Part shown: positions 45,188 to 56,799 of the stretch, piece after piece | Position numbering within the stretch: position 1 is the first letter of the stretch | Layout: every line of letters starts with the position of its first letter | Assembly: GCF_012489685.1 (NCBI RefSeq) | Contig: NC_080046.1 | Span: 36,729,176 to 36,793,175, forward strand | Direction of reading: 5' to 3' | Source of the DNA: Lotus japonicus | Lineage: Eukaryota > Streptophyta > Magnoliopsida > Fabales > Fabaceae | DNA length: 64,000 nucleotides | Translations under genes and position numbers: made by a program | The notes under the pieces: generated by a model | Databases searched by the model: none | What the model saw: the letters and a program-made list of their open reading frames with translations, nothing else | What the model was told of the DNA's origin: nothing

Positions 45188-45960
45188 ATTTCTTGTTCCA
45201 AACATGCTTTTGAGGACTATTATAAACATGAAGGTTTCTTGTTTAAGAAAAATAAATTGTGTGTTCCTGTTTGTTCTTTGCGTGAAATGCTTGTTAGGGA
45301 AACTCATGGTGGTGGATTAATGGGACATTTTGGAGTTCAAAAGACTTTAGAAATTTGAAAGAGCATTTTTATTGTCCTAAAATGAAACATGATGCGCAAT
45401 ATGTTTGTGAAAAATGCATAACCTGTAAGCAAGCCAAATCTAAAGGCATGCCTCATGGTTTCTACACACCTTTGCATGTTCCTAATCAACCTTGGACTGA
45501 TATCTCAATGGATTTTGTATTAGGTTTTCCTAAATCACAGGGTGGGAAGGACAACATATTTGTGGTTGTTGATAGGTTTAGCAAAATGGCACATTTCATT
45601 GCATGCTCTAAAACAAATGATGCCAAACATATTGTTGATTTGTTCTTTAAAGAGGTTGTGCGTTTGCATGGATTACAAAGAACAATAGTAAGTGACAGAG
45701 ATGTGAAATTCTTAAGTCATTTTTGTAGAACTTTATGGAGTAAGTTAGGAACTAGGCTTCTGTTTTCTACTGCTGCACATCCACAAACGGATGCGCAAAC
45801 TGAGGTTGTGAACAGAACACTTACTACTTTGCTGCGTGCAATCATTCAAAAGAATTTAAAACAATGGGAAAAAATTTTGCCACATGTTGAGTTTGCATAT
45901 AATAGAGTTATGCATTCTACTACTTCTTATTCTCCGTTTGAAGTTGTGTATGGCTTTTAA
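45188..45960 (+). pseudogene. pol: Gypsy integrase
   Basis: An HHCC zinc finger ([13 protein letters not shown], then [11 protein letters not shown]), interrupted by a TGA near 45356. The DDE core follows: [45 protein letters not shown] and [13 protein letters not shown]. All three catalytic acidic positions appear to be retained. The long frame (45355-45960) ends at a slip after EVVYGF. Confidence 0.85.
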
Positions 45961-46587
45961 CCCTTTGACTCCATTGGATATCTTACCTTTACCTAATAAT
46001 GAATGTGCTAATTTTGATGGAAACAAAAAGGCAGATTTTGTCAGGGAGTTGCATGCCAAGGTTAGAGCAAACATTGAGAAAATGAATAAGCAGTATGCAA
46101 GGCAAGCTAATAAGGGGTGTGTCCGCATTACTTTTGAACCTAGAGATTGGGTTTGGGTTCATATGCGGAAAGAACAATTTACAACTCAAAGAAAATCCAT
46201 ATTGCACCCAAGGGGAGATGGACCTTTCCAAGTGTTAGAAAAGATCAATGACCACGCCTACAAAATGGATTTGCCAAGTGAATATGGTAATATAAGTTCT
46301 ACTTTTAATACGAAGAGGGAGGGAATTATGAGGATCGATGCAGCCCAGACAAAGATCCTTTGCATGAAATAGGAGGTCCAATGACAAGGTCCAAGACCAA
46401 AAGAATGAAGCAAGCTTTGCAAGCACTGATTTTGGAGATTAAGGGAAAAGAAGATCAAAATAAGTTAGAGCCAACGCCAAAGTGGGTCACTTACTTGAAG
46501 TCAAGAATGATGATGATTTGGAACCAACTTAAAGGCATAATTTCCAAGATCCCAATCTACATGGTCAAGATGCATTCATGGACCTAA
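45961..46587 (+). pseudogene. pol: Gypsy integrase C-terminal tail
   Basis: Shifted frame with NPLTPLDILPLP, VRANIEKMNKQYARQANK, FEPRDWVWVHMRKE, HPRGDGPFQVLEKINDHAYKMDLP and then GGPMTRSKTKRMKQALQAL, the usual tail of this gypsy type. Broken by a stop at 46372 and by frame changes. Confidence 0.75.
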
Positions 46588-47120
46588 ATATAAGTCCAAT
46601 TTTGTTATTTTTTTGAATTTTCGTATATAATATAGGGGTGAATTTTCTGATGACTTTTTGTATTCCCCCTAGTTGGTTTTTAATGTCTTTTATAAGCATT
46701 TGACTCATCTTTTGGAATAGTGGGTTTTTACTCAAGTTTCCAATGCTAGTGGAACTATAAATTACTAGTGGAGTCTATTAAATGTTAGTGGGAGCATTAT
46801 TACTTATTGGAAGGTATAGCATCTCACTTAGTCTATAAATAGGTACTCAATGTATGGAACAAACCATTTTTTGAATCTAAATGATATTGATTTTTCTCAT
46901 ATTGTGAGAGCTTCCCTTTTGTTCTTGGGTTGAGAACTAAACTTGATAACTTTGGTTCTACCGGTAGGTCGCGGTTAGGGTCAAGTTCTCTTTATCTTTG
47001 ATAACTTTGGTTCTACCGATAGGTCACGGTTAGGGTCAAGTTCCTATCCTGTGTTACCGGTTTTTGAGACGATCCGTTGTCTTCCTGATTCTTCCATTAC
47101 CCCGAATCATATCAAAATGT
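46588..47120 (+). repeat. Probable 3' LTR of the gypsy fragment
   Basis: Follows pol. It contains a TATA box (CTATAAATAG, 46832-46841) and a 55 bp direct repeat (46943-46997 and 46998 to about 47045, core GATAACTTTGGTTCTACCG). It ends near CCCCGAATCATATCA, which resembles an LTR end and primer-site start. Exact borders are not resolved. Confidence 0.5.
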
Positions 47121-47507
47121 GAGTTGGAAGGTGTAATTTTGTGTTGTTCAGGGGTTTTCCATTTAATTTAAACCAAATATTTATGATATTTTGAAATAAA
47201 ATTGATTTTATATCAGAATATAATTCAAAATAATTATTTTGTAAAAATAAATAAATTTAAGAACGTTCTACAATTATTTCAAAACAAAAGATAAAAAGGT
47301 AGTTTGGAAACTATATCTTGGAGATATCTTTTTGAAATTTAAAATATGGTTCATAAAAATGGTGAAATTTTTTTTTGTTACATTTTTTTTTTGGTTACAG
47401 TGAAAATTATCTTAAAACATTTATAAATATTTTTGGAGTGGAAAACTATTAATTTTCGGAATTTTGATTGTTCTTAATTAATTAATCAATTAAAAAAAAT
47501 TTGAGAT
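47121..47507. other. AT-rich, no gene seen
   Basis: A/T-rich sequence with poly-T runs (about 47370-47392) just upstream of the LINE fragment. No coding or repeat structure is recognised. Confidence 0.4.
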
Positions 47508-48058
47508 ATGGCTTTGGAATGGAAGGATCTTGGGGATGCAACTGATCTGATTATGTGGAAATTAATTCCATTCTCTCTTGTGTGGTCGATTTGGCTTGGG
47601 AGAAATGATACCCTATTCAAAGATAAATCCTTCGCTTTTCAGGAGATTTGGGATATGCATCTGTTAAGGCTTGACTGCCCTTATGATTTAAATCAATTCA
47701 CTCTCAACTTCTACAACATTCGAATCAAGAGAGCTGCGATCGGGCAAAGGACAGTATCTTGGTCTCCGCCAGAGGTGGGGGTCTTAAAATTCAATGTAGA
47801 TGGAGCGTCGAAAGGAAATTTGGGGCCTTGTGATGCTGGCGGAGTGATCAGAAATGCAAAGGAAGTGATTCTAGGTTATTTTTCAAAGGATGTGGGAATA
47901 GGTTGGGCCTTCAAAGCGGAGGTTAAAGCCAGATTATTAGCCCTTCTCTTCTATCATCAATTCTGTTTTACTAGGGTTCTAATTGAAAGCTATTCAACCA
48001 CTGTGGTTGGTTGGATTAATTCGAAGTCAAATTGGCCGACAAAACTATCTGACTACGA
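47508..48058 (+). pseudogene. LINE (non-LTR) RNase H fragment
   Basis: C-terminal end of a plant L1-type ORF2. A linker (VWSIWLGRNDTLFKDKSF) leads to an RVT_3 RNase H: VLKFNVDGASKGNLGP, GGVIRNAKEVILGYF, AFKAEVKARLLAL and VLIESYSTTVVGW. The usual ESDS motif here reads ESYS, so a catalytic Asp is lost. The fragment is 5' truncated and runs into an LTR at about 48058. Confidence 0.8.
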
Positions 48059-49046
48059 TCTATATGGGGAGGATCATGGAGGACAAGATCGATGAGTTTG
48101 GGCGTTTGACTAAAGGAGTTTTGCGACGCTACTCGGTTAGCTTTAACATTCCATCTACTGTGCATTCTAGACTTGGTACAGAAGTGCCACCACCACCATC
48201 GTTTGACGACGAGGATGCTTCTGAGGGTGAGCCTATTGATGGAGCATCATCTGGATCGAGCTCGCCCGCCGCCGCTGACCGTTCTGACGATGCGTCTTCT
48301 TCTAGGTCGGTTGAGTCTGAGGATGAGCCATACACTGCTACTACCATTCGCTTCAGGGCATCTACTTCTTCTCGTGGCTATCGCGTGGTACCCTTGGTCC
48401 ACCTGATGGATGGGGATTTTCTCATCAGTATGGTGGATGCGGAGATAGGGTTTCTAGGTCTGTGACTCAGACAGTGAGGAGAGAGGTCATAGATGTGGAT
48501 AGAGAGTTGATCATCCTGGATTCTGACACTGACAATGATTATGCTAGCGAGGAGGACGAGGAGGAGTGTTGAGAGACATGCTTCTTTGAGTGGTTAGAGT
48601 AGGGGTTGTGTCGTAGCTCTGATTGTCATTTCTCATTATAGGGCAGGGTAGGTCCCCGACTATTAGATTTTTGTGTGGTACTCATCCATGAGGATCATAG
48701 GGAGTTTCTCGGGCGTAGGAGGTCTTGTGGAGACCATTTTGAGCTGACTTACTCTTTTGGAGGACTGTATTAATAAACTTATGACTCTGATTATGGTTCG
48801 TACTTCTTTGCCCGCGGGCGTTACTTTCTATTACTTTCCGTCATTGGAGGTTACTCGTGACGTGACTCTTACTTACAGCGAGGGCTGTAAATATATTGTA
48901 TATTAGTTTATGTTTATCGCATTTCGGTTGAGTCTTTACTTTGGAAAGTCTTTTATTTAAAAAGAAAAACGAAAAAAAATACCTACTTTTCCGCTTTATT
49001 TTGATTTTGAGTTACTAAAGTGACCCCCGAAAATTGGGGTGTTACA
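48059..49046 (+). repeat. 3' part of a long gypsy LTR
   Basis: Ends TTGGGGTGTTACA at 49046, followed by the primer site, so it is the 5' LTR of the element at 49047. It shares GGGCAGGGTAGGTCCCCGACTATTAG and TATTGTATATTAGTTTATGTTTATCGCATTT-type blocks with the LTR ending at 7396. Only the last about 1 kb is left; the LINE fragment abuts on the left. Confidence 0.75.
48076..48572 (+). pseudogene. LTR-embedded frame with one slip, unknown function
   Basis: ATG 48076 opens MEDKIDEFGRLTKGVLRRYS, then PPPPSFDDEDASEGE and a Ser/Asp-rich stretch. The frame stops at 48465. One frame over, the sequence from about 48390 reads smoothly through DGWGFSHQYGG, REVIDVDRELIILDSDTDNDY and a Glu-rich end to TGA 48570-48572. 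A single slip near 48390 probably splits one reading frame of about 165 codons. It ends 474 bp from the LTR end, like the other LTR-embedded frames. Confidence 0.45.
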
Positions 49047-49049
49047 TTG

Positions 49050-49061
49050 TGGTATCAGAGC
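49050..49061 (+). promoter_or_regulatory. tRNA-Met primer-binding site
   Basis: TGGTATCAGAGC three bases after the LTR end. It is the reference arrangement for this element group. Confidence 0.9.
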
Positions 49062-49256
49062 TTGTCGAGTCTTTCGGGAGTCTTTGGGGAATACGTCTTC
49101 TGTGCTAGGTTGTGTGACTCTACAAAGAGTAAAACTTGATTTCTGCCAAGCGATTTTCGCTTTGAAATGATAGAAGTTACTGCTTAATCATATTGTATAG
49201 TTATGTTAAATGCTATCTTAGGATTAGTATTAACTGTTTGTTTAACTAAACATAGA

Positions 49257-49343
49257 ATGGTGAACTCTAACCAACTAGCTGAGATGATGGCCGCTATGGC
49301 CCAAGCTGTGACTGCACAGGCTAATGACAACGCTATGAGGCGT
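49257..49343 (+). pseudogene. gag: Del/Tekay-like gag, N-terminal fragment
   Basis: MVNSNQLAEMMAAMAQAVTAQ begins about 195 bp after the primer site, similar in style to the gag start of the cluster element. The frame leaves gag at about codon 29, where a 2.8 kb insertion begins. Confidence 0.6.
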
Positions 49344-52189
49344 TGCTGCAGAGGAAGCACGTGTGTTGGTCAATCTGCAAGTGTACAGAATCTACCCGGT
49401 TTTAATTTATCGAACCACAGGGAATTGGTAGGCGAATTCAGTTTAAGCTTCGAGTTCACCGTAGGAAAGCGAGTAAATTTCAGTTTTAAGGTTGATTGTT
49501 TAAGTGCTTAGTTAACAAGCAAATGAAATATAAGTGTGTGAAGAACAATGGTGAGAATGCCTTGAGTTCTTGCTCAACTAATTCAGTTTTCGAAAACCTT
49601 TCCTACTCACAAAGTTCGGAGTCTCTCCTTGATGTTCTAGCCTAATTAGTCATCTATTGATGCCTCGCATAGACAACCCTCTGAAGTCAAAAGATAGGCT
49701 TAATTCCTTGACAACCTAAACATTTTCTAGAAGCACTAAGCATGCAATTCAGGCCAACAAACCTCAACCCTTCATTTATTCCTAGTATCAAGCATAGAAG
49801 AGGTAATCCCACAACAAGTCCCAAATCTATAACAAACTTCTGTTATGATTATAGAAAAGCAAAAAGCTAGCATGCATTCAAGCTTAAAAGATAAAGCATA
49901 GGAGTGGGATTCAAGGGTTTACTCAGAACAACATGAATAGAAAATGAATTATAGCTAAAACATCCAAAGTCTTACAAAGAACCCAAAGCAAAAAGGGTAT
50001 TAGTCAAACATGGCTATGAAATCCATACAAGAAAAGAAAGGTAAAACATGGATCATAGGACTTGGAGAAAGCTCCTCAAGCTCTAGAACCCAAACCCTCT
50101 CTTCTAACTTATTAGAATATGAGAAAATGACAAAAGATTTCAAGAGAAATGACATAAATCCTATTTATAGACAAAATGAGCGAGTTTTCTGGTGTGTCGG
50201 GCGCTCAAGCGCCAGTGCCGGGCGCTCAAGCTCTAGCATCAGAAATCAGCACCAAAAGCTACTGCCTCCTTGGCGCTCAGGCGGGTTGTTGAGCGCCCCA
50301 GGTCGCCTGAAAAAACCTTAAATCTTCATGTTAACTCCTCTTTAATGTCTCCTTCAAGTCTCTAAACCCCTTGGCCTTCTTCCTTCAGTTGTTACAACCT
50401 GATTACTTGCTCAAAAAGACTAGAAACAAAGCCAAGAAACTCAAAGGTTAATTTGCACAAAAGTATAAAATCAACTAGGAATTAAACTAGACCCCTAAAC
50501 TCTACTAAAATACCATTAAAGCCCCTATAAAACTATGAAATTACCAAGGCAATGCAAAAACATTAATAAAGATACAAATGCATGAGAATGCATGAAACGC
50601 TACATGAGACTCAATAAAAAGACTTAAAACAAACTAAGAAATGACCCTAAAAACACTACTAAACTAGGGTCATCACACCACTATACTCAACGACAGCTCG
50701 CCCTCGAGCGTAAAGAACAACTCGCTTGCCCTCAAGCGCAAGAAATGCTCCCAAAATAAGTGCTCAACAAGGAATACTCATCACAAAAACCGGGGGATAT
50801 AGAAACTACAACTAGTTCCAAAAGAAAGACACAACAATCCACTTCATGTAACTTTTAGACAAAGAAGAGTGTAGAGTCCATCATGAGAAGCATATAGATC
50901 TAAAATCCTAGGATGAGAGAAGTATTTAGTGCACTGAGCACACAAGCAGTTCATAGGTTCTGGATTTCATTCACTCAAGAGCAAAAGAGATCAAATATGC
51001 ACAAATTCAAAGAGACTTCACAAGGGTTGTGGCTTGGTGAAGTACAAGGTGGTTGGTCCCTAAGGAAGACTAAGGCTTTAAAGCACATTGAGTGTGGTCC
51101 AAATAAGTAACCCCAGAGCTCCAACATCAAACAACATTAGCACAAGTCTCTTGCCCCCATTTTTCAAATTTCATTTTTTTTTTTGCACTCCAACTTTGAT
51201 TAGGAGTTCTTTTTCTCCTTTTCTTTTTCATTCATTCTTTTCTCACATGGGGCAAGAGACGATTTCAAACTTTATTTAGCTCCAAAACAATTTAAGGACC
51301 ATCACTCCCCAAAAATCCAACCTATCATCCATCCCAATCATTTAGCTAACAAAGAAATCTTTAATAGGCATAAAAGGGACAACTAGGGACAAATGTTCAA
51401 GCCAACAAACTCTGAAGCTCAAAAACCTACATGTCTCAAGAATTGTGCAAGTATCACAAAGCATGCAAAGAGTAAAATCAATACAGAACCAAGAAGTACG
51501 AGTGAGTCAGGATCCTCCAGGGAATTTTTATGGTGAAGGGTCAAAGATAGACCCTTATTGGACTCACACTAACTCTATCTTCAAGAAACACTCGGAAGAC
51601 CGAAGTCTCCTCCTCTCTTCCCCAAAGCATGCAATCACTCATCCCCAAAAGAAGACCAAGTATTCACAAAAACATTTTCTAAAACCAGCACAAGTTAGAG
51701 AGCAAAACTTACCGACCAAAACACGTGAGTATAAGGAAGCAATGACCAGGAAATAGAAGACTCTAAAACAAACATGCTTGATCAAGAAGACAAACAAAAT
51801 CTACAAAGGAAAAATATGCAAAAATGCATGAGCTAAACTAAGGGAAAGAGTCGACCTCCTTTACCAATTACCATGGAGGCCTTAGATACACCTCCTACTC
51901 CAGAATTAAGGCTCTCATTCCCTGCAAAATGCAACAAACCCACAAGCGAAATAAAACAAGACTTGGGTTGTCTCCCAAGAAGCCCTAAGTTATAGTCCTA
52001 GGTGGACTCTCCTTCCTTTGGTGTTAGGAAGGAAATTCCTTACCATCAATCTTTCTTCCACATGTGCAATGTAGGAACCTTCCACAAAACCTTTGGAACA
52101 ATTTCTACCAAGAGAGAGTATCATCTAAAACATCGTACCAAATCCTTGCTCCCCCCTTCAAGGAGTGAGGGAAGAGCTTAATCTTGAAC
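49344..52189 (-). mobile_element. Unassigned insertion, probably minus-strand retrotransposon fragment
   Basis: Separates the gag N-terminus from the rest of gag. On the minus strand the right edge (about 52140-52189) reads EFKIKLFPHSLKGGARIW, a gag-like motif. GGGAGACAACCCAAG (about 51962-51976) is a motif I associate with the non-coding end of other gypsy elements. Other content is AT-rich, with GGCGCTCAAGCGCC palindromes near 50198-50220 and a T-run near 51174. No full domain, LTR or target duplication is seen, and its short frames carry no known motif. Confidence 0.45.
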
Positions 52190-53281
52190 TCCTTTCGAAC
52201 TACATTTCTAGAGAAGTACTTCCCAACCAGCGCTCGGGATAAGCGAGAAGCACAGTTATTGACTCTTTGTCAGGGGAGCATGTCCATACCGGAATATACT
52301 TCTAAGCTAGGGACCCTGGCCAAACATTTCCAATTCTTCAACAACCATTTTGATGAGCGCTACATGTGTAAGCGTTTTGTGAATGGACCGAGGCCTGATA
52401 TTGAGGATTCTGTGAGGCCACTAGAGATTATGCGTTCTCAATCACTGGTTGAGAAGGCCATAGAGGTGGAGCTGATGAAGAACAAGAAGATGAACCTTGT
52501 TGGAACTGGAGGACCGATGAGGTCGAGTTCTCAAAACTACCAGGGAATATGTAAATTTCAGAGTAAGAAGCCTTATCAGCGTCCTAGGGGGAGAGGGTAT
52601 ACCCCAGGATTTCACAAACCTATGAACACTAGTACTGTTGGAGGTTCGGGAAATCAGATCGTACCCCAGGATGTGACTTGCTTCAAGTGTGGAAAGTCGG
52701 GGCATTATGCTAATGTTTGCACAGACACGAGGCCTAAGTGTTACAACTACAACAAACTGGGACACACTGCCACACAGTGTAGGACACCCAAGACTGAGCT
52801 GCCTGTTAACACTGCTAGAGGAAAGCGCTCTGCTACTAAAGCAAGAGTTTACACCATGGATGGTGAGGAAGCTGAAGGAGTTGATGATTTAATCATAGGA
52901 GATTGCGAGATTGACGGGAACCTCCTAACTGTACTTTTCAATTCCAGTGCAACACATTCATTTATCTCTAAGGATTGCGTAACCATACTGAATCTCCCTG
53001 TTACTGCTTTGAGTTTTGACCTTATGGTGACTACACCTGCTAAAACCATACTTGCTAATGCCGCATGCATGCACTATTCTGTGGTGTATAGAGGTAGAAC
53101 ATTTCATGCCAACCTAGTATGTCTAACCCTTAAGAACTTAAATGTTATCCTAGGAATGGATTGGTTGTCCCATTACCATTGTCTTTTGGATTGTAGCCGA
53201 AAGAAAGTGGTGTTTTCTGACTCGGATCTTTTCGATTACTTGTCTGCTAATCATAGTTTTTCCTTGAACGAGAGATCATAA
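52190..53281 (+). pseudogene. gag-pol: Del/Tekay-like gag and protease
   Basis: Retrotrans_gag capsid region: FRTTFLEKYFPTSARDKREAQ, SIPEYTSKLGTLAKHF and FVNGPRPDIEDSVRPLEIM. Two zinc knuckles follow, CFKCGKSGHYANVC and CYNYNKLGHTATQC, the second missing its second Cys. The protease active site reads LFNSSATHSFIS where DSGATHSFIS is expected, so the catalytic Asp is Asn. The later ILGMDWLSHYH flap-side motif is present. The frame ends at 53281 within the protease-RT linker. The first few codons (52184-52189) belong to the insertion. Confidence 0.85.
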
Positions 53282-53938
53282 GAGTATTCCTTGTTACTAA
53301 ACCTAGAGGGTAGGGGGAACTCAAATGTTTGTAGACTTCCAGTTGTGCGATATTTCACTGATGTTTTTCCTAGACATGGATTAAAGAACAGGACCAATTT
53401 CGATTGTGCGAGACTTCCGCCTGTACACGACATAGAGTTTGTTATTGACATCGTACCAGGAACAAGACCAATTTCGATTGCACCTTATCGGATGGCACCT
53501 GCAGAGTTAGTGGAATTGAAGTCTCAGATAGAGGATCTTTTGTCAAACGGATTCATTCGACCAAGTGTTTCGCCTTGGGGAGCACTAGTGTTGTTGGTAA
53601 AGAAGAAAGACGGGAGATCTAGATTGTGTGTTGACTACCGACAGCTCAACAAAGCAACCGTTAAGAACATACATCTGTTACCTAGAATTGATGATTTGAT
53701 GGATCAGCTCTGAGGAGCTGCTGTGTTCTCAAAAATAGACTTGAAGTCAGGCTACCATCATATTAGAGTGAAGACTGAGGACATACTGAAGACTGCGTTC
53801 AAAAATCGCTATGGACACTATGAGTATCTAGTGATGCCATTTTGGGTGACAAATGCACCTGCTATCTTCGTGGATTATATGAACAGAACTTTCCATACAT
53901 TCTAGATCAGTTTGTCATGGTGTTCATTCATGACATAC
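53282..53938 (+). pseudogene. pol: Gypsy reverse transcriptase, truncated
   Basis: RT start: [64 protein letters not shown], a TGA at 53711-53713, then [17 protein letters not shown] and YEYLVMPF. After another stop at 53905 the catalytic strand reads FIHDI where FIDDI-type sequence is expected, so a catalytic Asp is His. Similarity ends at about 53938. RT thumb, RNase H and integrase are absent. Confidence 0.85.
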
Positions 53939-54481
53939 GTTCTGTGATTAAGAACTCAGTTCTTAGTTCTTAACTCAAAAATAAGAACTAAGAACCTTGC
54001 ATTGAAGATGCTCTATAAGAAACTTTGCTTTATTAGTTCTTAGCATAAAAAAAAACATTTTTTTCTCTCTTATCCAAATTGCTTTATTTTTTTGAGTTTT
54101 GTTTTATTGATTTATGAAAATAAAAAGTGTAAATAATGTGGTATTGTGAGACCATTTAAATATTGTTAAAAACTAAGAACTTGTGATTGGAGCGAAATCT
54201 GCAAAAGTTACTTGAGAGTTACTTAAGTACATGTGGGAGTACGGACCCACATAAATAGTGCTTAAGAATTCACTTATAAAACTAGCATTGGATTGAAGAT
54301 GCTCTAACTTATTCAATTAGTTGATTTATGAGACATATAAAAATATCTTATGGTGTTCTGCATTATTATAACAATATTGACTTATTTTTCCGACGCAACC
54401 AAAAAATAACAATTTTGACTTCACATTCCAAAATGTAATTTCGAATTGAGTGGAATAATAATCTAAATAACATAGGTATAA
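53939..54481. other. MITE-like AT-rich sequence
   Basis: Contains inverted TTCTTAGTTCTTA/AAGAACTAAGAAC motifs (about 53959-53996) and two direct copies of ATTGAAGATGCTCT (about 54001 and 54291). This resembles the termini of the MITE at 54482, but no complete pair of terminal repeats could be assigned. No coding content. Confidence 0.35.
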
Positions 54482-54823
54482 GAGCATCTTTATCCATCAC
54501 ATTCATTAGAGCGTCTACACTTCATTCTTTACATTTTTTTATAGTGTCACATCATCTAAACCACTTACTAATTCTTTACTCCAACACAAAAACTCTAAAA
54601 GTTTCTCTTGTAGACCACACAATCAACTACATACTTTGAGTGATTAAATGATAAGCAAATATAATAATATTTTATATAAACATATTTATTAGAGACATAT
54701 GAGAGAGAAGTGTCTACACTACCACACTCAAATAAGACATGGTGGAAGAACAGTTTCTCTCTAATGGTGTGAAACACTAGTGGGAGAGTCTCTTTAGTGT
54801 GGACACTCTCATTGGAGATGCTC
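54482..54823. mobile_element. PIF/Harbinger-type MITE (342 bp)
   Basis: Begins GAGCATCT and ends AGATGCTC, flanked by TAA on both sides (54479-54481 and 54824-54826). A 3 bp TAA/TTA target duplication and GAGCATCT ends are typical of dicot Harbinger-derived MITEs. The inverted repeat is only 8 bp perfect, with weaker pairing beyond. Confidence 0.55.
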
Positions 54824-55103
54824 TAAAGGCATACGATGGGAAGTTTATTCCAATTGAATGCGTGAAAGAGGAAGTCATTACTCATAGCCACGTCGATAAC
54901 GCGTAAAGGTGCCAGACACAAGTTACCGCCACATGGGTTTGTTGAAATGTATGCACCAAATTTTTTTTGGCTGTTTTCTTTTTTTTCTTATAACACAACA
55001 CAACCTATTTGAGGAGAAATACACCCAAATTATAGAGTTGTTTTTTGTTTGAAATGAAATTATAAAGTTGTAATCTAGTGGTAGAAGCTGTGGGATATAT
55101 AGG
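54824..55103. other. No feature recognised
   Basis: Mixed AT-rich sequence between the MITE and the Tat/Ogre-like LTR. It has poly-T runs near 54961-54987. I see no gene, repeat or element end. Confidence 0.4.
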
Positions 55104-55908
55104 TGTTGGCCTAATATTTTGGCCCAATAAATAAAAAACGCATTCGGCCCAAAACACCCAAGGTAGTCGAATTCGGGCTAATGAAAGGAAAAGGAAAATG
55201 CACCAAGTTAAGGAGGCAGCCGAATTCGACAATAGGAACTACTGTTAAACATAGACACATGTAACACGTGCCGCATTGACCAAGTCAGATTCTCACCACG
55301 TTGGTCGAAAACGTGGCCAAGAAACGGTTGAGGCAGTTGAAGGACACGACCCTCACCACTACGCATGGAACTTTCGGAGCAAGCATCAGATCGTGGGAAA
55401 TCAGACCCACTAACCCGTCCAGCAAGGAAGAAAACCGTCAAGGACACGCGGGACATGGAGCTCTATAAATAGGAAAATCTAATTCAGAAAAAGGGTTCTC
55501 AACTCAACTCTGAAAAATTCACTAAAAAGCTCTAATGTCCGCATCAATGAGACTCGAAGAGCAAGATGTGATGATGAAGGAGTATGTTGCAGAACCACAT
55601 GTTTATCTTTGCTACGTTTAAGCTCGTCGTGTTATTTGTCACTTTCCTGGATTCACCAGTTCTGTTGTTTACTTTCTTGTCGAAATTTACAGTCCATGCA
55701 GTTTCTTTGTCACTTTCTTACACTTTGATTTTCATGTAGTTGATCCTTATTGAATGAAATCCAGTTTCTTTTGAACTGTTCATTGTTGTCGAAAAACGCC
55801 CACTCACACACAACACTTTGGCAAGACGTTTTCCCAAAAGGACCCTGAATCTAAACTTTCTTTAGTCGAACTAAGAGGATATTTGTTTACCAAAACTCAG
55901 CGTAAACA
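55104..55908 (+). repeat. 5' LTR of Tat/Ogre-like element (805 bp)
   Basis: TGTTGGCC to GTAAACA, with the primer site 3 bases beyond. A TATA box, CTCTATAAATAG, is at 55461-55472. Between LTR and gag (55931-56035) the leader holds nothing notable. The 3' LTR is outside the window, so the left edge is inferred from the TG start. Confidence 0.7.
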
Positions 55909-55911
55909 AAT

Positions 55912-55930
55912 TGGCACGCCCAGTGGGACC
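55912..55930 (+). promoter_or_regulatory. Primer-binding site, Tat/Ogre-like element
   Basis: TGGCACGCCCAGTGGGACC, different from the tRNA-Met site of the other gypsy elements here. I am not certain which tRNA it matches. Confidence 0.65.
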
Positions 55931-56035
55931 GTTTTTGTGAAAACTAAGTTTTACAGAAGCGTTTGTGTGTTTGGTCTATTTTATTGCATGTTACCTGGTA
56001 TTTGTTACTTGTTTTGCTTGTGATTTACGTTTTGT

Positions 56036-56799
56036 ATGCACCTGAGAAGTGGTAAGACCGTAAGTATGGCAAGCAATCGAGGAAGAACCTCTCCCCAAGG
56101 GTCTAAGGTGGGTAATCAGGGCAGCCCCGGGGGAAGTAGTGGTAACAATAATGAAGAAGTGTCCACTGGGATGGGGCCTGGCACCACTATGCCAACCCAG
56201 AACGTGGCAATTTCTGCAGTTGCGGAAATGCCTGTATCTACATCAGTGCAGGCACAACTTGTTCCAACGGTTACAAGAGGAGATATGCCTTATGGTATGC
56301 CTATGTCCGTAATGCAAGGCCTACAAGGCACATATTCGACGTTCCCCGAGAATGTTCCTCCATTTAGCATACCCCCCTTTGGGGCAAATGGAACAATGTT
56401 AAACTTAGGGAGTCAAGTTTGTCTACATGTATGAACACTGGTTCACTTCAAGCCATTAGGCAGCAAGTAGATGATAGTAACCAGGAAATGGTTAACATGC
56501 TATCTCGTCAGATAGGTGAAATAATTAACCCTGTGCTCCAAAATAATGTTGCCAATAACCAGCATTTGGCACGTCAGATGGATCGTTTGGCTATAGCCCT
56601 AGGGGCGCCAGTCGAAATTCAACCAACACCAGGGGTTAACCAAATCCCATTGCCTAACCAGGTCCCTGCCCCTGTGCGCTATCAAGCGCCACAACACCAA
56701 GATATGGGGGCAAGCCCTTTGTTTAGGGGAAACGAGGTTGTGCAGCCACCATTGCAAAATGTGTATATGGTGAACAGGGAAGAACACGCTGATGGCGTG
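56036..56799 (+). pseudogene. gag: Tat/Ogre-like gag, N-terminal part
   Basis: Starts MHLRSGKTVSMASNRGR in one frame, which stops at 56434. A slip near 56420 moves to the frame that carries the rest (MNTGSLQAIRQQVDD, QIGEIINPVLQNN, QMDRLAIALGAP). It is Pro/Gly/Gln-rich as usual for this part of gag. Cut at GCGTG (56795-56799) by a solo LTR; the frame resumes in register at 60404. Confidence 0.7.

Noticed and set aside
50010..50321. 103-residue gene with GGCGCTCAAG repeats
   Set aside because: No domain, lies in an insertion that breaks gag, and composition is driven by short palindromic motifs.
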